Below are positions 1 to 8,589 of a DNA stretch of 64,000 nucleotides, one piece after another (positions within the stretch are counted from its first letter, which is position 1; every line of letters begins with the position of its first letter). The notes under the pieces were generated by a model. That model was not told the origin of the DNA, did not search any database, and was given only the letters and a program-made list of their open reading frames with translations. Origin of the DNA: Lycium barbarum (taxonomy: Eukaryota; Streptophyta; Magnoliopsida; Solanales; Solanaceae); assembly GCF_019175385.1 (NCBI RefSeq), contig NC_083338.1, positions 66,186,884 through 66,250,883 on the forward strand. The letters are read 5' to 3'. The position numbers and the translations under genes are program-made.

Positions 1-2112
1 ATGGCGAGGCCTCGGAAACCGTAACACATCATACTTCCGAATATGGTATAGCGCGCACGATCACAAAGCCGGCCCGGGTACCGACGAACGAAATCATAGC
101 GAATGGCACGAACGGAGTAGTGCAGAAACCATATGCATATCAAAAGTAATTTACAAGACTTCACATATAATTACATATAGGCATACACCGACGCCGGAAG
201 GCTCGGGGTAGGAGTCAGGGCGATCAAAATTTATATATGGAAGTTACGAAGTTCCAAACTGCAAAACCTTTGAAAAGCACTTCACAGATCATTTTCCGAA
301 AATCTAACATCATTCATAGTGCAAAACGTTCAATAACGATATAGGAACTTTCAAACGGACCTTTGAGTCATAGGCAAATGATTACTTTTTATATCGAACG
401 CAAATGAGCCAAACAAACCAAATAAGGGAAGCCTCGGGGCTTGCGGGCCAACCTTGAGTCAAGTCGAGGTGGCGGACACAAATCACAGACTTTAGGCTCC
501 ATAAAGCCATCTACGAACGTTACGGAGAGATTTGGACACAATAGCAAAAGTTATGAAGGTTTGAACATTCTTTCAACCAAATGTAAGGAATAGGTTTCAA
601 TTGCGCTGAATGAATAGTACCCAAACTTGAACTCGGATTTCCAAGAGCAGAATTATCCCCGAGGGTCTGATCTTAACCTAGTGTAACTAGGACATGCCAA
701 AAGAAGGAAAGGTAAGCTTTACATACCTGGATTGCGCCTTACGCTCGTCAAATCTCAATTCCCGTTTCGTCCAAAAACTGCAAATGGTCACTTTTACCAG
801 TTACTATTCATGAAAGTTAACATCTTAATCTTTGGGTTATACTTGGCTACCGAAATTTCGGCAGCATTTCCCCTATAAATGTAACACCCCCGAGACTTAG
901 CTCGGCTCAAAATACATCAACAACAACAACCCAAACATCACAAGCAACATAAATCACAATCAAATCACTCTAACTTCAAAGTTCTACCTTACTACACAAG
1001 TTGACAACTTTCATTCAAACTTCACAATTCCAAACTTATGCCCACATTATTGTATTCATTCACCCATTCAAGATTATTCAAACCCATCCCAATTACACTC
1101 CAAACAATATACAAAATTTCCCGAAGTTCATTACTTTCCATATTTCATCTAAAACATCAACAACTACGACGAACATACTAACTCGCATTGTTTCCTTCCA
1201 AATTCATTAACAACAACATTAATTCACATCCTAGAATCTTACTTTCATAATTATATAAAAATCATATAAAAATCACATAATTTCCCATATCAACATACAA
1301 CCAACTTCAATGCCAACTCACTTCGTTAAACCTTTATTTACGTCATAAACGCCACAACGACACAACTAACAAGCTAAATAAAAATTTAATCCATTACTCT
1401 TCACCACCAAGTGGCTCACGGCCACATACCACTTCACACACATGCACGGCTACTCACAACACAACACACTTCCATATTCTTTATGCAACTCTAATCACTA
1501 ACACATATATACCCATTCCATAACATTAGAGGGGCAAAATTCTTACCTTTTCTTAAGTTTCCGACTTGTCGCAAACGCGCACCTTCCGCCAAACTAATTG
1601 TACCCCGTCGGAGAGCGTCTTGAGTACTTTACAATATGTGAAGAACAAGGATTTTTGGATCAAACAAAAGGCTTGGGATTTTTTTTTTCTTATAGGGGTT
1701 CTCGGCCGAGAGCCTTCCCTTGGTGGTGCTCAATTTTTTTTTTTGTGTTTTGTTTTAGTTCTTGATAACTCCAAAGGGAATATGGATATATATCCAATTA
1801 TAGGTCATGTGTATATCACATGACCTTTAAAAATGTGGGCTTGGACCTTGTCTTGGCCGGCCACTTCAAGGCTTTGGGCCTCAATTTTTTTTGTTGTCCA
1901 ATTCTTGGCCCAATTCATTAAAAGTCCCGTTTTGTAATCCCCGAAACTAATTTCCGAAATTCCAAATTTACCCTCGGCCTTCCCCAATGTCTTGACATTA
2001 ATGATTTCATAACCAACATAGTCACATCAACTAGAATCAAAATATTTCCTCATAACGCACAAGTCTTAATTATTTCTCGATTTCCAATTATACGAAAACA
2101 CGGGACATAACA
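1..2112 (-). repeat. 3' LTR of element A (partial)
   Basis: It matches 6270-8379 almost base for base, with an offset of 6269 falling to 6267. It ends at 2112 in acataaca, the complement of the LTR start TGTTATGT. About 0.9 kb of this LTR lies left of the window. It contains the palindrome CCGAAATTTCGG near 860-871 and a donor-like AAAAGGTAAGAAT on the minus strand near 1545-1557. Short open frames here (for example 1001-1210, repeated at 7270-7479) are the same LTR sequence twice and have no coding support. Confidence 0.95.
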
Positions 2113-2146
2113 TTCTCCCCCCCTTAAGAACATTCGTCCTCGAATG
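2113..2146 (-). promoter_or_regulatory. Polypurine tract and adjoining stem-loop of element A
   Basis: On the minus strand a run of G after CTTAA ends in GAGAA directly against the LTR, the usual position of the plus-strand primer. Just upstream lies CATTCGAGGACGAATG (2131-2146), a 6-bp stem with a 4-nt loop. The same hairpin stands before the tract in B, D and F, and one base altered in C. Confidence 0.85.
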
Positions 2147-2450
2147 TTAAGTTGACCTCATGGGGCGTCATACTACTTCGGAAGGGTTCTCTTTATAGTC
2201 ATCCTTTGTTGATTTTTCCGACATGGCTTCTTCACCAGCATTATGGGGTAATTAATTTTTTTTCACATCACTAATTCAAATGCCTTCCTAATACATTTTC
2301 TCATACCCCACGTAATCACCGACCCATACGCTATATTCTTGTAATGGACAAACGCTTCCCAGACATTATAATCAACATCATTTCTCGTTATATTTCTGAG
2401 TTTCTTACCACATCGTCATAATCCCACTTCACTTCATACCAGACACTTTA

Positions 2451-2870
2451 TGCCAAACAGATTCAGAGCTAGGGCCGGACGCATATAAGCATATCGGACG
2501 GATTCATAGTCAACGTCAGAGGTACGGAAGTATGTCAGACAAATCTGAGATTGGAGTCAGACGTATAGAGAGGTATCCGACAGATTTGAAATCAGAATCA
2601 GATGTACAGAATTGTATCATACAGAGTCGTGATCAAAGTCAGACAGACCGAAATGTATCAGACATACGGAGATGTATCAGACAGACGCGTGATCAAAATC
2701 CGACGCACAGGGGTGTGTCAGACAGAAACGTGTTCAGAATCGGACGCACAAAATTTCATCAGATGGGAACATAATCGAGCTCAGAAATACAGAGGCGTAC
2801 TAGGCAGAGCCTTATCGGAATTGGGAGTGTAGAAGTACAACAGATAGAATACCGAATTAGGATCAAATCG
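2451..2870. repeat. Degenerate tandem repeat of about 41 bp inside element A
   Basis: About ten imperfect units follow one another, most 39-42 bp, each holding a core like tgtatcagacag followed by a gatcaaaatcagac-like half. Units start near 2530, 2571, 2613, 2654, 2673, 2714 and 2755; the one at 2654 is short (about 19 bp). Open frames across it (2532-2774, 2602-2832) translate into repeated R/S/D-rich peptide only because the DNA repeats. There is no such array at the matching place in B, C, D or F. Function is unknown; it could be a structural element of the non-coding part of A or a captured satellite. Confidence 0.7.
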
Positions 2871-3304
2871 CTCCTATTAAGGCTCCAATGATTCATGAGA
2901 ATTTCCCCCCTTTTTTTTTTTGAACTTGCTTGCCAAGTGGTCATACAAATTGTCTTGCGTGTCGCTCATCGGCTCCTTCAGAGGTTCCGCTTATTCACAG
3001 TTCTTATTCTTCATCACTCACAATATTAGTCGCCTGGACTCGGCTCTTGTTCCATATGGACACCAAACGAAAATCATACACACACACTTACTAATACCTT
3101 ACTGGCGAATGTCTCAGACTGTTGTTCAAATTCGTTCAAATTCCCAAGCGGTAGTGTACCCTTTTCTTTTTGCCCATTTAGTCCGCCTCGTTCTGCGCGA
3201 CTCCTCTCAGGGCACTAATTACTCCACACATTTTTATTTTCCTTTTGGTTACCCCAAATTTCCATTCATATTTATCATACTCTCACTTGTGAAAAACATT
3301 GCAT

Positions 3305-3415
3305 TACTTCCCAGGGGGTCACCCATCCCAGAATTGCTCTGGCTTGAGCACGCTTAACCCCGAAACTTCCACGCATTTTGACACGTTAGGGCTGATATAA
3401 TTTCGTCAATTGCCC
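3305..3415 (-). other. 5S-rRNA-like segment with Pol III internal promoter boxes
   Basis: Read on the minus strand, 3358-3348 gives GTTAAGCGTGC, the core of the 5S A box. Positions 3328-3307 give GGATGGGTGACCCCCTGGGAAG, which differs at one base from the plant 5S C-box region as I recall it. The spacing between the two boxes is close to that of 5S genes, with a degraded part between them. The 5' third (about 3415-3360) shows only patchy likeness. Plant Cassandra TRIM elements carry a 5S-derived module in their LTR, and 5S-derived SINEs also exist, so this may be a captured piece of either. I do not call it a working 5S gene. Confidence 0.75.
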
Positions 3416-3419
3416 CGCA

Positions 3420-3702
3420 CGACCTTTGTCACGAAATTTTAGGGCCAATCGGGGTCTTAGCAAATTTTTTTTTTTCGGGAAGTTTTCGTAGTGGGTCCCA
3501 CTTCGACCCAAAGAGGTCGTTTGCTCTTCTGGCTATATGGTTTATCGCTTTATCCTATCAAATTCCCTATATTCGCCTCCCACATGAATAGATGGCTGCC
3601 TCAAATATTTTCATTGGTTCAGATTCTTACCCTACTTTTACTGACACGCAGAAAGAGAATATCGCGTAATATACTGGAGTACAGACCTATCAGTGCACAT
3701 AT
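3420..3702 (-). pseudogene. Decayed protease-region remnant downstream of element A gag
   Basis: Just past the gag stop, minus-strand DNA still aligns in patches with the protease region of element C. There is an aaattactaaccttttctg stretch against aaattactggttttttctc-like sequence, and later an aaaagtagggtaagaatctg stretch against aaaattgggataatacctg. No open frame survives and the catalytic Asp-Xaa-Gly codons are not recognisable. The likeness fades before the 5S-like segment. This suggests A descends from an autonomous element whose pol was lost or replaced, and was not built around gag alone. Weak evidence, by eye only. Confidence 0.35.
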
Positions 3703-5157
3703 TCATTCAGAAAAGGTTAGTAATTTACCTGGGTCTGCGTCTGGTGATGCCTCAGGGTCCCGCCGACCAGTCAAAGCGTATATGCGGTTCGAGGGACCGC
3801 TAGAATCTGAACCCCCACCACGGCCTCTACCGCGGCCCGCTGGGGCTGGCATACCTCGCCCCGTGGAGCGCGTGGCCGAAGGGGTAGATGGCGAACCAGC
3901 AACGGATCTCGTCGGCTGTGCTGCGCTACCAGAACCGCCTGCCCACGGACAGTCTCGCATGATATGGCCCTGGCGGCCGCAAGCAAAACAGGCCCCTGTG
4001 GCCCTGAAGCACTCACCTGGGTGCGATCTTCCACAATACGAACACGGGGGCATAGGTGGCCTAGTCTGACCGGGACCCCTGCTCGCCTGAGGACCTGGGG
4101 CTCTGGAACTCTGGTCTGCCCTGGACGGTCCTGCGCCATCAAATCGCTTACTAGCAGACTGTGTGTCCCGGCCTAACGGAGGGAAGTACCCACTGGACTG
4201 ATACTGAGGCTGCCCGCCCCGAGAATCTCTAGAATACCCCGCTGATCTGGCCCTCTTGGGCCGTCTCCCATCATACTCTCTGTTGGGCCGATCTGCTCGG
4301 TGCCGGTTCTCCATCCCCTGGGCGTAGGCCTGTAGACAGGCAATGTCCATGTCTGTCTGCAATGACACCGCCATACAGCCGTCGATCAAGTAACGATCCA
4401 ACCCCATAACATATCTGTGCATCCGATCAGACATATCTGCTACCACGGCGGGTGCATACCGGGCCAGGGAATCAAACTCCAGATTATATTCACGAACGCT
4501 TCGACCCCTCTGCTGCAGATGTAAAAACCGATCAGCTCGCTCCCGTCGTAACTCTGGGGGCAGAAAGTGGCGGGTGAAAGCAGTCACAAACTGATCCCAC
4601 GTAGTTGGAGGAGCACCCTCACCCCTGGATAACTCCCAAGTCTCATACCAATGAGCGGCAACATCCCGAAGTCTATGCGAGGCCAGCTCAACCGACTCGG
4701 TCTCTGAAGCCCTGACCAAGTCTAATGCACGCCGCATCCCCCGAATAAAGTCATGGGGGTCCTCGTCGGGCTTAGACCCGAAAAACTCTGGAGGGCCACA
4801 TAATAAGAACTCCCGAACTCTCAGGCTGTCCCGCCTGTCATCATCATCATCGTCCCTCCGCCCGCGTCGGCGAGCCTGTCCTGCCACCAGTGTAGTCAGC
4901 AACTGTACAGCCTCCCTCAGGGTCCTATCCTCCGCCCCTGGCTGAGGAGCTGGAACCTCAGGAGCGGGTACACGGACCTCTGGAGCTGCTGAAGGTCCTG
5001 CTCCAGGCTGTACTAGTGGGGGTGTAGCAGACCCCTCAGAATGAGGCACAACCTCAGGCAAATCATAAACACGAGCCCGGGTAGCTCGCTGTGCCTGACT
5101 AGTCTCTCCCATCCTCGCTTTTCCCTTCTGGGCCGCCGTTTCCTTCTTCGGAGGCAT
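3703..5157 (-). CDS. Intact Gag polyprotein of element A
   Basis: 484 residues from the ATG at 5157 (MPPKKE...) to a stop at 3703-3705. The start is the same as in C and E and lies 2 nt after a TTTGCAG acceptor-like site. In order: a basic, Pro/Ala-rich N-terminus (about 1-105) with an Asp run (DDDDDD, about 102-107); the retrotransposon Gag capsid-like region (about 110-265, with the HWYETW and LPPELRRERADRF blocks); an Arg-rich linker; a Cys-rich stretch CSYCGRSHPGEC; and the zinc knuckle CFACGRQGHIMRDC (residues 390-403, nt 3990-3949) with all four ligands. It should form the capsid and bind RNA in cytoplasmic particles. The frame ends in PGKLLTFSE*, where C and E read on into protease, so no Gag-Pol fusion is made. 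With about 1.2 percent LTR divergence the intact frame may simply be young rather than selected. Confidence 0.9.
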   Translation of the reverse strand: MPPKKETAAQKGKARMGETSQAQRATRARVYDLPEVVPHSEGSATPPLVQPGAGPSAAPEVRVPAPEVPAPQPGAEDRTLREAVQLLTTLVAGQARRRGRRDDDDDDRRDSLRVREFLLCGPPEFFGSKPDEDPHDFIRGMRRALDLVRASETESVELASHRLRDVAAHWYETWELSRGEGAPPTTWDQFVTAFTRHFLPPELRRERADRFLHLQQRGRSVREYNLEFDSLARYAPAVVADMSDRMHRYVMGLDRYLIDGCMAVSLQTDMDIACLQAYAQGMENRHRADRPNREYDGRRPKRARSAGYSRDSRGGQPQYQSSGYFPPLGRDTQSASKRFDGAGPSRADQSSRAPGPQASRGPGQTRPPMPPCSYCGRSHPGECFRATGACFACGRQGHIMRDCPWAGGSGSAAQPTRSVAGSPSTPSATRSTGRGMPAPAGRGRGRGGGSDSSGPSNRIYALTGRRDPEASPDADPGKLLTFSE

Positions 5158-5345
5158 CACTGCAAACACAATAGCGGGTCAGATCAGAATCACCCTAATA
5201 GCACAGCTCTATCGCACGATCTAAGATTCCAAAGAAGAGTAACACCCTAAATGCCCTGTAGCTTCCTGTTTATAGATGCGGTGCACAACACATCGATAAA
5301 CAAGACTCTACGAGACACGGCCTGTAGACATTCCGAGGACAAACC

Positions 5346-5357
5346 ACTCTGATACCA
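5346..5357 (-). promoter_or_regulatory. Primer-binding site of element A (initiator tRNA-Met)
   Basis: On the minus strand it reads TGGTATCAGAGT, four bases inside the 5' LTR. The other five elements read TGGTATCAGAGC, so A has one mismatch at the inner end. The class of primer is clear from the shared sequence. Confidence 0.88.
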
Positions 5358-5361
5358 CTTC

Positions 5362-8300
5362 TGTCACGACCCAACACCGTGGGCCGCGACTGGCACCCTA
5401 CTTAGGCACCCCAAACAGACTCACAAACCAGATCATCATATTCAGACTCATTCAGACTTAACAAACGTTATTCGAACTGAAAACTAATAGCAGATGTCAC
5501 ATAAGAATTGAACAAACACTTATCTTAAGCGGTCGCCCGTGCAGAACAGTCATATCAAAATCAGAAAGGTGGAGGAATATACATCTCCCAAATGCACACA
5601 CACACACGTACGAACTCATGGGCCGTTTTGGCCATAGTAGCATACGGGCCGCTTAAGAACGCAAAACAGATCCACATACAAACACACCGGACCCACGACC
5701 CACAAATATGACTACAGGCCTCTAGAACAAAACAGAACATACGAACATATGACGGGACAGGGCCCCGCCGTACCCACACAGCTAAAAATGTACAGAATAC
5801 ACGCACAGCAAAAGGTATGTACCAAAAGTTAAGCTCCGGATCAAGGGGAGCTCTCCAAAATAGCAGAATCGGTAGCCTAAACCAGAGGATCACCCACACG
5901 AGCTTCTGTACCTGCGGGCATGAAACGTAGCCCCCCGAAGAACAGGGGGTCAGTACGGGAGAAGTACTGAGTATGTAAAGCAGAAGGTATAGAAACCACA
6001 ATCATAACTGGAGTCAGAAGGAACAAACACAAACGTCAAAGTAGCAAATCAAACCTGTACGGAAGATAAATGAACAAATGCAAATAAAAATCATGTATAG
6101 GGCTTAGGAACGTGGTCACCCCCGACGCTGGTGCCACAACACATCATACCCCAGAAGTTTTTCAAATCTCCGTACAGTCTCCAGAAAAATCGTATCACAC
6201 ACATATCACATCATCAAAACATATCAAATGCCATATCACATAATAACTCCATAGACGGTAACCAGCCCTATGGCGAGGCCTTGGAAACCGTAACACATCA
6301 TACTTCCGAATATGATATAGCGCGCACGATCACAAAGCCGGCCCGGGTACCGACGAACGAAATCATAGCGAATGGCACGAACGGAGTAGTGCAGAAACCA
6401 TATGCATATCAAAAGTAATTTACAAGACTTCACATATAATTACATATAGGCATACACCGACGCCGGAAGACTCGGGGTAGGAGTCAGGGCGATCAAAATT
6501 TATATATGGAAGTTACGAAGTTCCAAACTGCAAAACCTTTGAAAAGCAATTCACAGATCATTTTCCGAAAATCTAACATCATTCATAGTGCAAAACGTTC
6601 AATAACAATATAGGAAATTTCAAACGGACCTTTGAGTCATAGGCAAATGATTACTTTTTATATCGAACGAAAATGAGCCAAACAAACCAAATAAGGGAAG
6701 CCTCGGGGCTTGCGGGCCCACCTTGAGTCAAGTCGAGGAGGCGGACACAAATCACAGACTTTAGGCTCCATAAAGCCATCTACGAACGTTTCGGAGAGAT
6801 TTGGACACAATAGCAAAAGTTATGAAGGTTTGAACATTCTTTCAACCAAATGTAAGGAATAGGTTTCAATTGCGCTGAATGAATAGTACCCAAACTTGAA
6901 CTCGGATTTCCAAGAGCAGAATTATCCCCGAGGGTCCGATCTTAACCTAGTGTAACTAGGACATGCCAAAAGAAGGAAAGGTAAGCTTTACATACCTGGA
7001 TTGCGCCTTACGCTCGTCAAATCTCAATTCCCGTTTCGTCCAAAAACTGCAAATGGTCACTTTTACCAGTTACTATTCATGACAGTTAACATCTTAATCT
7101 TTGGGTTATACTTGGCTACCGAAATTTCGGCAGCATTTCCCCTATAAATGTAACACCCCCGAGACTTAGCTCGGCTCAAAATACATCAACAACAACAACC
7201 CAAACATCACAAGCAACATAAATCACAATCAAATCACTCTAACTTCAAAGTTCTACCTTACTACACAAGTTGACAACTTTCATTCAAACTTCACAATTCC
7301 AAACTTATGCCCACATTATTGTATTCATTCACCCATTCAAGATTATTCAAACCCATCCCAATTACACTCCAAACAATATACAAAATTTCCCGAAGTTCAT
7401 TACTTTCCATATTTCATCCAAAACATCAACAACTACGACGAACATACTAACTCGCATTGTTTCCTTCCAAATTCATTAACAACAACATTAATTCACATCC
7501 TAGAATCTTACTTTCATAATTATATAAAAATCATATAAAAATCACATAATTTCCCATATCAACATACAACCAACTTCAATGCCAACTCACTTCGTTAAAC
7601 CTTTATTTACGTCATAAATGCCACAACGACACAACTAACAAGCTAAATAAAAATTTAATCCATTACTCTTCACCACCAAGTGGCTCACGGCCACATACCA
7701 CTTCACACACATGCACGGCTACTCACAACACAACACAATTCCATAATTTTATGCAACTCTAATCACTAACACATATATACCCATTCCATAACATTAGAGG
7801 GGCAAAATTCTTACATTTTCTTAAGTTTCCGACTTGTCGCAAACGCGCACCTTCCGCCAAACTAATTGTACCCCGTCGGAGAGCGTCTTGAGTACTTTAC
7901 AATATGTGAAGAACAAGGATTTTTGGATCAAACACAAGGCTTGGGATTTTTTTTTTCTTATAGGGGTTCTCGGCCGAGAGCCTTCCTTTGGTGATGCTCA
8001 ATTTTTTTTTTGTGTTTTGTTTTAGTTCTTGATAACTCCAAAGGGAATATGGATATATATCCAATTATAGGTCATGTGTATATCACATGACCTTTAAAAA
8101 TATGGGCATGGACCTTGTCTTGGCCGGCCACTTCAAGGCTGTGGGCCTCAATTTTTTTTGTTGTCCAATTCTTGGCCCAATTCATTAAAAGTCCCGTTTT
8201 TTAATCCCCGAAACTAATTTCCGAAATTCCAAATTTACCCTCGGCCTTCCCCAATGTCTTGACATTAATGATTTCATAACCAACATAGTCACATCAACTA

Positions 8301-8379
8301 GAATCAAAATATTTCCTCATAACACACAAGTCTTAATTATTTCTCGATTTCCAATTATACGAAAACACGGGACATAACA
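5362..8379 (-). repeat. 5' LTR of element A
   Basis: 3018 bp, running on the minus strand from TGTTATGTCCCGTG (8379) to GGGTCGTGACA (5362). Related in sequence order to the LTRs of C and E: the opening TGTTATRTCCCGTG, a GGCCGGCCA block (near 8120), the palindrome CCGAAATTTCGG (7126-7137), and the shared block at 5909-5981. The donor-like site near 7810 reads AAAATGTAAGAAT here against AAAAGGTAAGAAT in the other LTR. It also supplies the A promoter, whose TATA box I could not fix. Confidence 0.93.
5909..5981 (-). promoter_or_regulatory. Shared LTR block, copy in element A
   Basis: On the minus strand: GCTTTACATACTCAGTAC, a short spacer, GTACTGACCCCCTG, a C5/G5 hairpin, then CTACGTTTCATGCCCGCAGG. 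The same order is found in all six elements of both families, although the LTRs around it hardly align. The inverted pair CAGTAC/GTACTG and the CAGGT donor-like end are the constant parts. Role unknown: start site, R region, poly(A) control or splice donor are all possible. Confidence 0.75.
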
Positions 8380-8385
8380 GTAACA
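8380..8385 (-). repeat. Terminal 6 bp of the B 3' LTR, used as insertion site by A
   Basis: D's LTR ends gtaaca and is followed at once by its PPT. At 8380 the same gtaaca lies between the end of A's LTR (8379) and B's PPT. So A inserted into these bases, and gtaac would be A's 5-bp target duplication. The partner copy lies left of the window. Confidence 0.7.
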
Positions 8386-8419
8386 TTCTCCCCCCCTTAA
8401 GAACATTCGTCCTCGAATG
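8386..8419 (-). promoter_or_regulatory. Polypurine tract and stem-loop of element B
   Basis: The minus strand reads a G run ending GAGAAT against the LTR. The 16-nt hairpin CATTCGAGGACGAATG lies upstream at 8404-8419, as in D and A. Confidence 0.85.
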
Positions 8420-8589
8420 TCAAAGTCTTCGGGGATTCTATAAAATTTTCGCCAGAGTTTCCCCTATAACATGGCACTACCATCCTGTCACAACAGCCCA
8501 TAATATCGATGCCTCACAGGGCCACAACATAATAGCAATAAAATTTGGCCACACACGACCAAAAAGCACAAAAGGAAAACATACATACC

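Larger units (their letters stand above)
1..8379 (-). mobile_element. Element A: gag-only (TR-GAG-like) Ty3/Gypsy LTR retrotransposon, left end outside window
   Basis: Two near-identical LTRs in the same orientation (1-2112, truncated by the window, and 5362-8379) flank an internal region of only about 3.25 kb. The internal region has, in element order, a primer site (5346-5357), an intact gag frame (5157-3703), a decayed protease remnant, non-coding DNA with a 5S-rRNA-like segment and a degenerate tandem array, and a polypurine tract (2113-2128). I find no RT, RNase H, integrase or chromodomain. In C the same interval codes for all of them in about 5.1 kb. By eye I count about 26 substitutions over 2.1 kb of aligned LTR (about 1.2 percent), so insertion was recent. 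A gag-only internal region between two LTRs fits published TR-GAG elements; movement would need enzymes from a relative such as C or E. It sits in the last bases of B's 3' LTR. Confidence 0.88.

Noticed and set aside
1001..1210. Identical 69-residue frames at 1001-1210 and 7270-7479
   Set aside because: They are the two LTRs of element A; identity comes from the LTR pair. AT-rich low-complexity peptide without an ATG start.
2532..2774. Arg/Ser/Asp-repeat protein
   Set aside because: A by-product of the 41-bp tandem array; frames are open in two registers and unit divergence does not favour silent changes.
2451..2870. CRISPR array
   Set aside because: Units vary along their whole length with no constant repeat alternating with unique spacers, and the context is a plant retrotransposon.
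3305..3415. Functional 5S rRNA gene
   Set aside because: Only the A-box and C-box parts are kept; the 5' third and the part between boxes are too altered, and no tandem 5S array surrounds it.
3491..4069. Plus-strand 192-residue frame, and other long frames opposite A gag (3771-4142 minus, 3964-4176 plus)
   Set aside because: Shadows of the GC-rich gag gene; no domain, and the same regions in C and E do not keep these frames.
3703..5157. A domesticated host gag gene
   Set aside because: It sits between two LTRs with primer site and polypurine tract in place, so it is part of a young transposon and not a host gene.
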